This document shows positions 17,414 to 26,449 of a stretch of DNA of 64,000 nt, one piece after another; position 1 is the first letter of the stretch; each line of letters opens with the position of its first letter. The translations under genes and the position numbers were made by a program. Location: the NCBI RefSeq assembly GCF_005771525.1, contig NZ_VAVZ01000011.1:1-64000 (forward strand), written 5' to 3'. The notes under the pieces were generated by a model. The model was given only the letters and a program-made list of their open reading frames with translations. It was not told where the DNA came from and made no database searches. This DNA comes from Nesterenkonia salmonea. Its GTDB lineage: Bacteria; Actinomycetota; Actinomycetes; Actinomycetales; Micrococcaceae.

Positions 17414-17866
17414 ATGTTTGATCATCCCAACAACGATCCGGTGCTGAAACTGACTGAGGACCAGTCCTGGACGCTTCTGGAACGAACTCAGCACGGGCGA
17501 CTGGTAGGCGTAGTCGGTGGGCGACCTGACATCTTCCCCGTCAACATAGCTGTCCGTGACCGCCACGTGTTCTTCCGGACAGCCCCCGGCACAAAGTTGG
17601 CCGAAGTGGCGATCAACGACCATGTTCTGATCGAGGCTGACGGTATCCTCTCCGATCAGGCATGGTCGGTAGTAGTGCGGGGCTCGGCGAGACTCCTACA
17701 AACTTCCCGGGAAATCGCTGTGGCCGAGACACTGGACCTCAGGCCATGGGTTCCAGGACCAAAAGAACAGTTCGTGGAAGTCACGCCCGCTGAAATCACT
17801 GGTCGGCATTTCCAGTTCGGCCCCTACCGCGATGCGGAACTCGGCGAAGGCTCAGAGGGCGGATGA
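17414..17866 (+). CDS. Pyridoxamine 5'-phosphate oxidase-family (FMN split-barrel) protein
   Basis: This 150-residue protein is preceded by AAGGGAG. It shows split-barrel features: TQHGRLVGVVGGRPDIFPVNIAV, FFRTAPGTKLAEV, and WSVVVRGSARLL. Small members of this family bind FMN or F420 and act on varied substrates or as heme-degrading enzymes; none can be assigned. It is convergent to sucD. Confidence 0.8.
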   Translation: MFDHPNNDPVLKLTEDQSWTLLERTQHGRLVGVVGGRPDIFPVNIAVRDRHVFFRTAPGTKLAEVAINDHVLIEADGILSDQAWSVVVRGSARLLQTSREIAVAETLDLRPWVPGPKEQFVEVTPAEITGRHFQFGPYRDAELGEGSEGG

Positions 17867-17894
17867 GAGTACGCGCTGACAATGAGTTTTGACG

Positions 17895-17936
17895 CAGGAA
17901 GCCGCCGCCCCATCTGCCCGGGACGGCGGCTTCCTG
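17895..17936. terminator. Stem-loop between convergent PNPOx-like gene and sucD
   Basis: A perfect 13-bp GC-rich stem (17895-17907 with 17924-17936) and 16-nt loop lie between two convergent stops. No T tract is present on either side, so this may be Rho-assisted or simply a 3' stabiliser. Confidence 0.6.
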
Positions 17937-17947
17937 TATGCAGTGAA

Positions 17948-18952
17948 CTACTTCTTGAAGGTGTCCTTCACTTTGTCCACCAGTGATTCAGCCTTCTCTT
18001 TGACGGTCTCCGCTGCGCCTGCGACCGGTGAAGATCCGCTGCCCTTGTAGATCTCGCGCAGAAGCTGCGCGGTCTCAGAAGGGGTCTTGCCGACTTTGAC
18101 ACCGGCAGCTTCCAGAGCTTCTTTCTTAGCCTCAGCCGTTCCGGAGGAGCCGGAAACGATGGCGCCTGCGTGGCCCATGGTCTTGCCCTCTGGCGCGGTG
18201 AAGCCTGCCACGTAGCCGACAACCGGCTTGGTGACGTGGGCCTTGATGTACTCCGCGGCGCGCTCTTCAGCGTCACCACCGATTTCACCGATCATGACGA
18301 TGGCCTCGGTGTCCGGGTCAGCTTCGAAGGCTTCCAGCGCATCGATGTGGGTGGTGCCGATGACTGGGTCACCGCCGATGCCGATGGAGGTGGAGAAACC
18401 GATGTCACGCAGTTCGTACATCATCTGGTAGGTCAGGGTTCCGGACTTGGAGACCAAGCCGACTGGACCTTTATTGGTGATGTTGGCGGGGGTGATACCG
18501 GCCAACGATTCGCCGGGGGTGATGATGCCTGGGCAGTTGGGGCCAATGATCCGGGTGAGGGGCTTACCGTCGTGGCCTTTTTTGGTGAGCGAGAGGTTGA
18601 ACAGCTCAGCGGAGTCCTGCACCGGGATTCCCTCAGTGATGATCACCAGCAGACCGATTTCGGCCTCGATGGCCTCCACTGCGGCGTCCTTGGCAAACTT
18701 CGGCGGCACGAATGCGACCGAGACATCTGCCCCGGTCTTCTCCATGGCCTCAGTGACGGAGCCGAAGACAGGCAGTTCGATGTCACTGCCGGACTGATCC
18801 TTGTGAGCAACGGTAGTGCCGGCTTTACGAGCGTTGACGCCGCCAACAATGTTGGTGCCTGCTTTGAGCATCAGTGCGGTGTGCTTGGTGCCCTCACCGC
18901 CGGTGATGCCCTGGACGATGACTTTGGAGTCCTTGTTCAGGTAGATAGACAT
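17948..18952 (-). CDS. sucD: Succinate-CoA ligase alpha subunit, with C-terminal extension
   Basis: This 334-residue protein catalyses succinyl-CoA to succinate with NDP phosphorylation in the TCA cycle, as a complex with SucC. Key parts: CoA-binding [20 protein letters not shown], the [10 protein letters not shown] region, and the phosphohistidine loop GHAGAIVSG. Most SucD proteins are near 290-300 residues; here about 35 extra residues follow the usual end: a Gly/Ser-rich piece, then an Ala/Glu/Lys amphipathic helix ([19 protein letters not shown]). sucC lies 18 bp upstream, so the two are one operon. Confidence 0.95.
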   Translation of the reverse strand: MSIYLNKDSKVIVQGITGGEGTKHTALMLKAGTNIVGGVNARKAGTTVAHKDQSGSDIELPVFGSVTEAMEKTGADVSVAFVPPKFAKDAAVEAIEAEIGLLVIITEGIPVQDSAELFNLSLTKKGHDGKPLTRIIGPNCPGIITPGESLAGITPANITNKGPVGLVSKSGTLTYQMMYELRDIGFSTSIGIGGDPVIGTTHIDALEAFEADPDTEAIVMIGEIGGDAEERAAEYIKAHVTKPVVGYVAGFTAPEGKTMGHAGAIVSGSSGTAEAKKEALEAAGVKVGKTPSETAQLLREIYKGSGSSPVAGAAETVKEKAESLVDKVKDTFKK

Positions 18953-18970
18953 GTGTGTGAGCCTCAGTCC

Positions 18971-20134
18971 TTACTTGTTAGCCAGCTCGGCGGCCTTGTC
19001 GGCGCCGCCGTCCATCGTGTCAGCGGTGATGACCAGCGGGTGGTTGGCCTCTTTGAGGATCCGGCGGCCTTCTTCTACGTTGTTGCCGTCCAACCGGACC
19101 ACCAGTGGTTTGGTGGCAGTGTCACCCAGGATCTCGAGGGCCTTGACAATGCCTGTAGCCACAGCGTCACAGGATGTGATGCCGCCAAAGACGTTGACGA
19201 ACACAGACTTGACCTGCTCATCTCCGAGGATGACGTCGAGTCCGTTGGCCATCACTTCAGCTGATGCGCCACCTCCGATGTCCAGGAAGTTGGCCGGTGT
19301 GACTCCGTTGTGAGCCTCACCTGCGTAGGCCACCACGTCGAGGGTGGACATGACCAGTCCTGCACCGTTGCCGATGATCCCTACGGAACCATCGAGCTTG
19401 ACGTAGTTGAGGTCGTTTTCTTTGGCCTTCGCCTCCAGCGGGTCCTCTGCGGACTCATCGACTAGGTCAGCGTGAGCTGGCTGGCGGAAGGCGGCATTCT
19501 CGTCAATGGTGACTTTGCCGTCTAGGGCGATGATGGCGCCGTCGCCGGTCTTGACCAGTGGGTTGACCTCTACCAAGGTGGCGTCTTCAGCGGAGAAGGC
19601 TCCCCACAGTTTCTGGAAAGCGTCGACCAGTGCGGGCACCTCCTCGGAGGAGAAACCTGCCTGGGTGGCGATCTCCGCGGCGACATCAGCGTCGATACCG
19701 GTGTTGGGATCAAAGTTGTACCGGACCAGCTTCTCCGGGGAGTCGACGGCGAGCTGTTCGATCTCCACGCCGCCTTCCTTGGAGCACATTGCAAGGTAGT
19801 TGCGCTCGGCTCGGTCCAGCAGGATTGAGAAGTAGTACTCCTCGGCGATCTCTGCACCCTGGGCGATCATCACGCGGTGCACAGTGTGCCCCTTGATGTC
19901 CATGCCGAGGATGGCTTTCGCGTGCTCGTAGGCTTCGTCTGCAGTTTTGGCGAGTTTCACGCCGCCGGCTTTGCCGCGGCCTCCCACCTTAACCTGAGCT
20001 TTGACGACGACGACGCCGCCAATCTGCTCAGCAGCTGCCTTTGCTTCTTCTGGGGTTTGCGCCACGATTCCGGCGAGCACGGGTACGCCGTGTGCCTCAA
20101 ACAGATCGCGCGCCTGGTACTCATACAGGTCCAC
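18971..20134 (-). CDS. sucC: Succinate-CoA ligase beta subunit
   Basis: This 387-residue protein starts with [19 protein letters not shown]. It has the ATP-grasp fold with the glycine-rich [16 protein letters not shown] loop, the metal-binding [10 protein letters not shown] region and the C-terminal [10 protein letters not shown] segment. It is the nucleotide- and succinate-binding partner of SucD. It heads the sucCD operon. Confidence 0.96.
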   Translation of the reverse strand: MDLYEYQARDLFEAHGVPVLAGIVAQTPEEAKAAAEQIGGVVVVKAQVKVGGRGKAGGVKLAKTADEAYEHAKAILGMDIKGHTVHRVMIAQGAEIAEEYYFSILLDRAERNYLAMCSKEGGVEIEQLAVDSPEKLVRYNFDPNTGIDADVAAEIATQAGFSSEEVPALVDAFQKLWGAFSAEDATLVEVNPLVKTGDGAIIALDGKVTIDENAAFRQPAHADLVDESAEDPLEAKAKENDLNYVKLDGSVGIIGNGAGLVMSTLDVVAYAGEAHNGVTPANFLDIGGGASAEVMANGLDVILGDEQVKSVFVNVFGGITSCDAVATGIVKALEILGDTATKPLVVRLDGNNVEEGRRILKEANHPLVITADTMDGGADKAAELANK

Positions 20135-20199
20135 GTGTGGTGTCCTTCTGCGTCGAAGTCAACTTCACTTATCGAGTGCCGCCAGGGCGGATCTGTGCC

Positions 20200-22668
20200 C
20201 TAGCTGACCTTCTCAACTGGAGCATATCGCAGGAGAAGCCGCTTCTCTGAGCCGGCGAAGCTGACTTTAGCTACTGATTTGTCACCAGAGCCTTCTACTG
20301 AGAGCACTTCACCGCGGCCGAACTTGGCGTGCTGCACCTGGTCACCGGGGACCAGTGCGGGCACTTCCCGCTCTGGGTTGACCTGGGACCGGGGAGCGCG
20401 TTTGGCCACGGGGCTGAATGTTACGTCCCTTGGGGAGCTTCCGGTCAGGGTGGGTTCTGATCCCCAGCCGGTATCGGCCGAACGTCCCTGGCCCGCGGAT
20501 CCGCGGCGCGGAGAGCCCAGCGGGGACCATGTTGTTGACCCGGAACCGCTGACTTCGACCAGCTCTTCTGGGAGGTCGGCCAGGAATTGGCTGGGCGGGT
20601 TGTGCTGAGTTTGGCCCCATAGGCTGCGTGATTCGGCACGGGTCAGGTAGAGACGCTGCTCGGCTCGGGTGAGTCCTACATATGCGAGCCGCCGTTCCTC
20701 TGACATCTGCTCAGAGTCACCCATGGAGCGCTGGTGGGGGAAGACACCGTGTTCCATGCCTGTGAGGAACACCACGGGAAATTCGAGTCCTTTGGCGGTG
20801 TGCAGGGTCATCAGCGTGACTTGTCCCTGTTCGGCGGCAAGGCGCCGGGACTCTGCGTCGCCGTTGTCTGGGATCGCGTCGGCGTCTGCGATCAGGCTGA
20901 CCTGTTCCAGGAAGTCGGCCAGTCCGGGCTCTTCCTGTTTGGCCTCGTATTCTTTAAGGACAGCTACGAGTTCGCCGAGGTTATCGGCCCGGGATTCGTC
21001 CTGTAGGTCTTTGGATTCCCGCAGCGCGGCCATCATGCCGGACTGTTCCAAGGCTGCTTCCAGCACAACAGATGGCTTCTCTGTGGTGGCGAGAGAGGCG
21101 ACGTCGTCCATCATCCGCACGAAGGAGTCGATGCTTTTCACTGCTCGGGGCCCTAGCCCTGTGTCCTCAACTCTGCGCAGTGCTTCGAAGAATGGGATGC
21201 GGTCCCGCGCTGCCAGCGCGGCCACGGTGGATTCGGCTTTGTCCCCGATGCCCCGCTTGGGTTCGTTGAGGATCCGGCGGAGGTTCACGTCATCATCAGG
21301 GTTGTTGATCACGTGAAGGTAGGCCAGGGCGTCTTTGATTTCTTTGCGGTCATAGAAGCGGGTGCCGCCGATGACTCGGTAGGGGATGCCTCTGTTGATC
21401 AGCCGCTCTTCGAGGGAACGGGACTGTGCGTTAGTCCGGTAGAACACTGCCACATCTGCGGGCCTGACCCCGTGGTCGTCTCCGAGCTGGTCGATGGTCC
21501 GCGCGATCCATTCCGCCTCGTCGGACTCTGAGTAGGCGGTGTGGACCGTGACTTTGGCTCCGGCACCGTTGTCTGTCCAGAGTTTCTTCTCCACCCGGGC
21601 GGGGTTCTGACTGATGACGGCGTTGGCCGCGGAGAGGATGTTCTGGGTGGAGCGGTAGTTCTGCTCCAGTTTGATGGTCGAGGCCGCCGGGTAGTCACGT
21701 TCGAACTCGACGATGTTGCGGATGTCCGCGCCGCGGAAAGCGTAGATGGACTGATCGGAGTCACCGACCACCGTCAGCTGGGCTGCTGGGGTGTCGACCT
21801 CAGCGTCGGTGCCGGTGAGTAGACGGATCAGACGGTACTGGGCGTGGTTGGTGTCCTGGTACTCATCCACCAGCACGTGCCGGAACCGCCGGCGGTAGTT
21901 ATCCAGCACCGCGGGGAAGGCTTCCAGCATGTAGACGGTCTCGCAGAGAAGATCGTCAAAGTCGTAGGCGTTGGCTGCGCGCAACCGCTGAGTGTATTCG
22001 CGGTAGACCGTGGCGACGGCCTCACTGAACGGCTCATTGGGGGCTTTGATCCCGAATTCTTCGGCGTCGACCAGCTCGTTCTTCAGTGCGGAGATTTTAT
22101 TGCGCAGAGCCCGGGGGTTGAACCTCTTGGGGTCCAGCTGGTGCTCTTTGCTGATCTGGGTGACCAGGCGCAGCGCATCGGCGGCGTCGTAAATGGTGAA
22201 CGTGGATTTCCGGCCGATGGTGGGCGCCTCTGCCCGCAGGATCCGCACGCAGGAGGAGTGGAACGTGGAGATCCACATCCGGTCAGCAGTCGGGCCGATC
22301 AGCTCTGCGACCCGGTCCTTCATCTCCCGGGCGGCCTTATTGGTGAAGGTGATGGCCAGGATCTCGTGCGGGCGCGCCTGCCCGGTCTGGATCAGGTGCG
22401 CGATCCGGCGCGTGAGCACCCGAGTCTTTCCGGAGCCAGCGCCCGCCACGATGAGCAACGGTGCGCCACTGTGCAGCACTGCCTCCTGCTGCTGCGGGTT
22501 CAGCCCCGCCGTGGCTTCAGCCGAGGACGACGACGCCTCACTCCCCTGCAGCCCGGGGGCACCCGGTGCATCCCACGGCGTCTCTTCACCCAAGGAGGGT
22601 TGAGGCACACGTGGGGCCTGGGGCGTCGTCGTACTTCTCTCAGAAGGAGGTGTGAAGAGGAATTCCAT
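20200..22668 (-). CDS. pcrA: PcrA/UvrD-type ATP-dependent DNA helicase
   Basis: This 822-residue superfamily 1A 3'-5' helicase is used in repair and replication restart. A unique about 55-residue Pro/Ser-rich N-terminus is followed by LNPQQQEAVLHSGAPLLIVA (Q motif), Walker A GAGSGKTRVL, Walker B VDEYQDTNHAQY, GDSDQSIYAFRGAD, and C-terminal motifs VTLMTLHTAKGLEFPVVFL and LAYVGLTRAEQRL. The C-terminus ends in the Tudor-like RNAP-binding domain (VQHAKFGRGEVLSVEG) typical of PcrA. It lies 65 bp downstream of sucC's start on the opposite side of a promoter-poor gap and is probably transcribed alone. Confidence 0.95.
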   Translation of the reverse strand: MEFLFTPPSERSTTTPQAPRVPQPSLGEETPWDAPGAPGLQGSEASSSSAEATAGLNPQQQEAVLHSGAPLLIVAGAGSGKTRVLTRRIAHLIQTGQARPHEILAITFTNKAAREMKDRVAELIGPTADRMWISTFHSSCVRILRAEAPTIGRKSTFTIYDAADALRLVTQISKEHQLDPKRFNPRALRNKISALKNELVDAEEFGIKAPNEPFSEAVATVYREYTQRLRAANAYDFDDLLCETVYMLEAFPAVLDNYRRRFRHVLVDEYQDTNHAQYRLIRLLTGTDAEVDTPAAQLTVVGDSDQSIYAFRGADIRNIVEFERDYPAASTIKLEQNYRSTQNILSAANAVISQNPARVEKKLWTDNGAGAKVTVHTAYSESDEAEWIARTIDQLGDDHGVRPADVAVFYRTNAQSRSLEERLINRGIPYRVIGGTRFYDRKEIKDALAYLHVINNPDDDVNLRRILNEPKRGIGDKAESTVAALAARDRIPFFEALRRVEDTGLGPRAVKSIDSFVRMMDDVASLATTEKPSVVLEAALEQSGMMAALRESKDLQDESRADNLGELVAVLKEYEAKQEEPGLADFLEQVSLIADADAIPDNGDAESRRLAAEQGQVTLMTLHTAKGLEFPVVFLTGMEHGVFPHQRSMGDSEQMSEERRLAYVGLTRAEQRLYLTRAESRSLWGQTQHNPPSQFLADLPEELVEVSGSGSTTWSPLGSPRRGSAGQGRSADTGWGSEPTLTGSSPRDVTFSPVAKRAPRSQVNPEREVPALVPGDQVQHAKFGRGEVLSVEGSGDKSVAKVSFAGSEKRLLLRYAPVEKVS

Positions 22669-22708
22669 ATCCCCACCAGTCTACGTGCGGGGCTGGAGAC
22701 GCGGAGGG

Positions 22709-23989
22709 TCAGAAGCCGCTAATGGTCAGCTGCTGGTGATCTTCACCGGCGGCGCGCAGCTGAAGTTCCGTGGAGGTGTCTGCCACCGAAAGCTCGTAGT
22801 CGCCCAGGAATCCTGAGAATCTCACCTCACCGTTCGCGTCGCTGCGCAGCGTAGTTTCCGGAGTCCACCACTGACCCCGGATGAGGTCCCTCAGGCGATT
22901 GTAGGCGGGCTTGGGTGTGCCGTCGCGGCGAATCAAGCCACCAGGCGCGTTGAGCCACATGTTGCGGTCAGGCAGGCCCCAATAGGTCAGCGCCTCGACC
23001 GCGGGGTGAGCGAACAGACGGCTGTAGTGAGCCTCGACCTCCTGTGCCTGGGCCTCTTCACCCTCTTCGGTGGAGGGCCACTGATCCGGGGTGACCTGCC
23101 AATCGTTGAGGTCTGAGAGTCCCGGGGGCACGGGGGTTCCGGAGAGGATCGTGGTCTCTGTGAAATGGATGGGGATGTTGTAGCGGGAGAATCGCTCCAG
23201 GACACGTTCGGTCTTTTCCGCCCCCCAGGGCCCCTGGTGCATATGGGATTGGAGGCCGAGCCGGTCAATGGTGATGCCCGCTTCCAGTGCCGCTTCGATC
23301 AGGCATTCGTAGGCGGTCGACATGTCGAAGTCGTTGAGCAGGAGGGTGGCGTGAGGATTGGCCGTGCGCGCCTCATCGAAGGCGATCCGCATCATCTCGA
23401 CCCGGCCCTTGGTGTGTGCGATGCGCGTCACGGCGTTGTCCTCCGCGGTGAAGACCGGCATGATGACGACCTCGTTGATCGCATCCCAGGTGTCGATGAG
23501 ACCCGAGAAGTCACTGACTTCGCGGCGGATCCGCTCTCTGAGGAGCCGCTCGGCTTCTGCGGGAGACTTCTCCAAAAGCCAGGGGGCGCAGACGGTGTGC
23601 CACACCAGTGGGTGGCCCTTGAGCCGGATTCCCTTGTCGGCGAACCACTGGGCGGTCCGGCGCAGCGCTTCAGTCTTCGGAGCTCCTTGATCCGGTTCAA
23701 AAGTCCCCCAGTAGAAGGGGAGGGTGGCAGTGTCAAACAGGCCCAGCCATTGCTCGGCGAGCGCGCCGTCGTACTCCGGGTCTATTGAACGGCCGTTGAC
23801 CCAGTCGATGAGCTCGAACCCGATGCAGCCGAACTTAAAGTCATGCCGCAACTGCCTGACTGTGACCTCGCGGTCCTGCACGGGGTCCCCGTGGTGGTCG
23901 GTGAGAGTGACCACAGCCTGTGTTTTGCGGTGGGCGAAGGTGGGGTCAGAGGTGTAGGTACCGGCGGGCGGTGTGAACAGTGAGGTCAT
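22709..23989 (-). CDS. GH10 endo-beta-1,4-xylanase-like enzyme without signal peptide
   Basis: This 426-residue protein has a beta-sandwich-like N-terminal region (about 20-50) and then a GH10 TIM barrel. The barrel shows GHPLVWHT, the acid/base Glu173 in WDAINE, and the nucleophile Glu278 in IHFTET. A short beta-rich C-terminal tail (about 385-426) follows. There is no signal peptide, unlike most xylanases, so it may act inside the cell on imported xylo-oligosaccharides or on another beta-glycan. No xylan transporters or other glycosidases are nearby. It is divergent from the riboswitch-controlled MFS gene. Confidence 0.87.
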   Translation of the reverse strand: MTSLFTPPAGTYTSDPTFAHRKTQAVVTLTDHHGDPVQDREVTVRQLRHDFKFGCIGFELIDWVNGRSIDPEYDGALAEQWLGLFDTATLPFYWGTFEPDQGAPKTEALRRTAQWFADKGIRLKGHPLVWHTVCAPWLLEKSPAEAERLLRERIRREVSDFSGLIDTWDAINEVVIMPVFTAEDNAVTRIAHTKGRVEMMRIAFDEARTANPHATLLLNDFDMSTAYECLIEAALEAGITIDRLGLQSHMHQGPWGAEKTERVLERFSRYNIPIHFTETTILSGTPVPPGLSDLNDWQVTPDQWPSTEEGEEAQAQEVEAHYSRLFAHPAVEALTYWGLPDRNMWLNAPGGLIRRDGTPKPAYNRLRDLIRGQWWTPETTLRSDANGEVRFSGFLGDYELSVADTSTELQLRAAGEDHQQLTISGF

Positions 23990-24065
23990 CGCACCAGCCT
24001 AAGTGACTTCAGTCACGCTTTGGGTTGGCTTCTGGGGATGATTGTAGGGTGGTCACAACCGACCA

Positions 24066-24180
24066 GCACAGGCGGCTAGGGTTCCGCCGGCATTTGCCGG
24101 GACTGGGTCGAGCGCCGCGATGTGCCGCCCTAGGCGGCACGGATCTTACGGGATAGAAACCTCCAGGAGCAGTGTCGGCA
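24066..24180 (+). promoter_or_regulatory. ykkC-class riboswitch (guanidine-I-like) upstream of MFS gene
   Basis: The invariant 11-nt block CTAGGGTTCCG is at 24076-24086, with an inner hairpin CCGGC/GCCGG (24087-24100) and ACTGG at 24102-24106. The P1 closing helix pairs GGCG (24071-24074) with CGCC (24113-24116). A P3-type hairpin (24122-24140) leads into CACGG (24138-24142), followed by GGGATAGAAACCTCCAGGAG (24150-24169), which corresponds to the conserved 3' block of ykkC RNAs. A stem CGGCATG/CATGCCG (24176-24193) near the start region could be the expression platform. Base differences (ACTGGGTCGAGCG versus ACTGGTCCGAGAG) leave the ligand open. Confidence 0.82.
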
Positions 24181-24214
24181 TGTTGTCATGCCGTCATCTG
24201 ATTGAGAGGTTTTC

Positions 24215-25447
24215 ATGAGGTCACCCTCGTTTCCTTCCGATTTTCCGCCTTTCCGCCGTCTGGTTTTCGCTCTGGCATTCAGTGTGGGGGTCAGCTTCGG
24301 TGCCATCCTCTACGGCACCTCAGTTTTGATTACGTCTGGCGCGGCAGGTGCCGATTTCTCTGTGGGGCTGCTTTCTGCGGCGTTCTCCGGTTCCGTACTG
24401 ACTGGAGCTGCGGTGGCGGTGCATGTGGGGCGTCGCGCTGATCGGCATGGGATTCGCGGAATGGTAGCCCTGGGCGGAATCCTGGTGTTTCTGGGGTTCT
24501 TAGGTTTCGCAGCCAGCACTTCTCAGTGGCAAGTTCTTGCCGCATGGTGGCTCTTGGTGGGTCCGGGCAGCGCCATGGTGCTGTTCGAACCGGCATTCGT
24601 GGCGATCCAGCAGTGGTTCGACCGCGAACGCCGTAACCGTGCGGCGGGAACCCTGACGCTGATCACTGGTCTTGCCGGACCAATTTTTATCCCGTCCACC
24701 TCATACATGACCGACCTTGTGGGGTGGCGTGTCACCGCAATCCTGTTGGGCACCTGCGTGCTGCTCGCCTCCTGGCTGACTGCAGGGTGGGCGTTACGCA
24801 CAGCGCCTCCGCCTGCACGCGCGCCCGCCGAGGCGACACCTGCGAAGTCCCCCGCCGAGCCTTCTAACCCTTCGACCTCCCGATGGCGGAATACCCCGGC
24901 AGGTTTTGTCCCACTGACAGTCGCAGTGGCGCTCACCATGGCAGTACTGGAGGCCTTCAATGTGCACCGTATCGCGCGGTTTGAAGCCACAGGTTTTGAC
25001 CCCACGGTGGTCGCGTGGTGGGCTGCGGCCGTCGGACTGTTGAGCCTTCCAGCACGATTCCTGCTGCCTTTGCTGGCTAATCGATTCGATTCGGCCAAGC
25101 TCTACATGACATTGACAGTGCTGATCATGCCTGCCATCTGGCTTGCCATCCGCGGAACCGAAGCCTGGGAGATGCATGGGCACTTCATCATTTTCGGCCT
25201 GCTGTTCGGGGCCTTCATCCCGCTACGTGCGGTCATTATGAGTGACTGGTACGCCGGGACCCGGTTTGGGGCCCTGATGGGGGTTCAGGCGGTGGCCATC
25301 GCGTTAGGCCGGGCAGCCGGGCCGGCGGTGGTGGGCTGGCTGGCCGAGACCCCACTGGGCTATTCCGGTGGAATCGCACTACTTGCGGCACTGCTGGTCT
25401 TGACCCTGGGCCTGCTGATGGTGGCAGCGCGGCGTCGCCGAGGCTAG
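24215..25447 (+). CDS. MFS transporter under ykkC-class riboswitch control
   Basis: This 410-residue protein has 12 predicted membrane helices in two halves joined by a Pro/Ala/Ser-rich cytoplasmic loop (about 200-225). Motif-like segments: HVGRRADRHGIRGMVALGGI after helix 2 (motif A) and DWYAGTRFGALMGVQAVA in the second half. It looks like a general anion/drug-type MFS member and cannot be assigned a substrate from motifs. The ATG at 24215 follows GAGAGGT. If the riboswitch senses guanidine, this would be a candidate guanidine exporter; SMR proteins usually fill that role. The substrate is inference only. Confidence 0.85.
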   Translation: MRSPSFPSDFPPFRRLVFALAFSVGVSFGAILYGTSVLITSGAAGADFSVGLLSAAFSGSVLTGAAVAVHVGRRADRHGIRGMVALGGILVFLGFLGFAASTSQWQVLAAWWLLVGPGSAMVLFEPAFVAIQQWFDRERRNRAAGTLTLITGLAGPIFIPSTSYMTDLVGWRVTAILLGTCVLLASWLTAGWALRTAPPPARAPAEATPAKSPAEPSNPSTSRWRNTPAGFVPLTVAVALTMAVLEAFNVHRIARFEATGFDPTVVAWWAAAVGLLSLPARFLLPLLANRFDSAKLYMTLTVLIMPAIWLAIRGTEAWEMHGHFIIFGLLFGAFIPLRAVIMSDWYAGTRFGALMGVQAVAIALGRAAGPAVVGWLAETPLGYSGGIALLAALLVLTLGLLMVAARRRRG

Positions 25448-25606
25448 CTCCGGCCAGCAGATGCGGGGCCGTTTCTGGCTTGCGCCTCGCTCATCATCAA
25501 TCCTTCACCTCCAGCGGAGGCACTGTCACGGCACCGCTGTCTTCATAGAGTCAGCACATGCTGACGTCCTCGCCGTCGCCAGGGCCGTATGCTCTCAGCA
25601 GAGATG

Positions 25607-25689
25607 CCTGCAGTAGGCTCCGAATGTGCGAACGAATCCGGCCAGCCTGCTGAAGCAACTGGAGCCGGCACTACCTCACGGGCCGGGTT
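25607..25689 (+). pseudogene. Truncated second copy of the aadA-like gene start (promoter plus about 19 codons)
   Basis: Bases 25607-25682 match 26431-26506 at about 82% (28 identical bases over the promoter and start, then 34 of 48). The match covers the -10 TAGGCT, the GTG start (25626) and codons reading VRTNPASLLKQLEPALP. The similarity stops near the 3' end of vapC. This is a 5' relic of a paralogous nucleotidyltransferase gene cut off by the vapBC segment. Confidence 0.7.
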
Positions 25690-26121
25690 TCAGGAAGAGG
25701 ACAACACCAGCGTTTCTACAGAGGGGTGCCGATCACCCAACGCTTTGTCCAGAGTGACAAGGGTGAACTTCCCGGACTGAGCGAAGGCCGAGAGGTAATC
25801 ATCAGTCCAGAGCTTATGGCTCCCATCCCGACGGGCTGACATTGCACGCCATACTGCACCAGTTCCAGGTGGCTCGTGGCTCCAGACCACCCGGGAGTCA
25901 GCTTCAATGTCATCTACAGCACGCCAGGCCTCAGCGCGGGACACCGCATCTTTCCCAAGAGCCCGCGGGTTACTAATAAGCCGTAGGACGGCCATCTGGG
26001 TCACTCGGCACAGAGCTATCGGTTCTTCGACCTGATCTATCCATCGCCGTACCTCTGCATGATGGATGTGCCTGCCCCACATGGCCGCCAACCACACATT
26101 GACATCTGGGAGATAGCTCAT
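25690..26121 (-). CDS. vapC: PIN-domain toxin, VapC family
   Basis: This 143-residue protein has the PIN ribonuclease layout: Asp6 in LPDVNVWLAA, the RVTQMAVLRLISNP block typical of a mycobacterial-type VapC subgroup, WTDDYLSAFA and LVTLDKALGD supplying acidic residues. VapC toxins cleave tRNA or rRNA when freed from the antitoxin. Its ATG overlaps the vapB stop (ATGA at 26118-26121). The pair lies in opposite orientation between two copies of the aadA-like 5' region. Confidence 0.87.
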   Translation of the reverse strand: MSYLPDVNVWLAAMWGRHIHHAEVRRWIDQVEEPIALCRVTQMAVLRLISNPRALGKDAVSRAEAWRAVDDIEADSRVVWSHEPPGTGAVWRAMSARRDGSHKLWTDDYLSAFAQSGKFTLVTLDKALGDRHPSVETLVLSSS

Positions 26122-26372
26122 AAGTCCAGGTGGTCCGCATCGTCGGTATCAAGGATCCCAGCAACATCCTCGTTGCTGAGATCTACCTGGGGCTGTTCGG
26201 CTTCACCGATCAAGGGGAGCTGCATGCGGTGCCGACTGCCCGGGGAGACCTGCGAATTGATCTCCCGCTCCAGGACGCGTGCAAACATTTCCTTCAGAGA
26301 CTCTCCGCGCTCAGCTGAACGCATCTTGGCCTTTCGCATGAGTTCATCGGGGAGATCCACGGTGGTGCGCAT
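26118..26372 (-). CDS. vapB: Ribbon-helix-helix antitoxin, VapB family
   Basis: This 84-residue protein begins MRTTVDLPDELMRKAK, a classic RHH DNA-binding N-terminus. The acidic C-terminus (NEDVAGILDTDDAD) should wrap the VapC active site. ATG at 26372 is preferred because TATTAT lies exactly 6 nt upstream, suggesting a leaderless transcript; an in-frame ATG at 26393 would add seven residues. It is translationally coupled to vapC and likely autorepresses the operon. Confidence 0.85.
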   Translation of the reverse strand: MRTTVDLPDELMRKAKMRSAERGESLKEMFARVLEREINSQVSPGSRHRMQLPLIGEAEQPQVDLSNEDVAGILDTDDADHLDL

Positions 26373-26449
26373 AAAAACATAATACTGCTTCATGGTCCGT
26401 GAATCCAGTACACACTCATCAGGGCGAGCCCCTGCAGTAGGCTCCGAAT

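Noticed and set aside
18170-19264. 364-residue plus-strand open frame across sucD/sucC
   Set aside because: Antisense to two well-supported enzyme genes; no domain or start signal.
21844-22722. 292-residue plus-strand open frame opposite pcrA
   Set aside because: Antisense to conserved helicase motifs; shadow frame.
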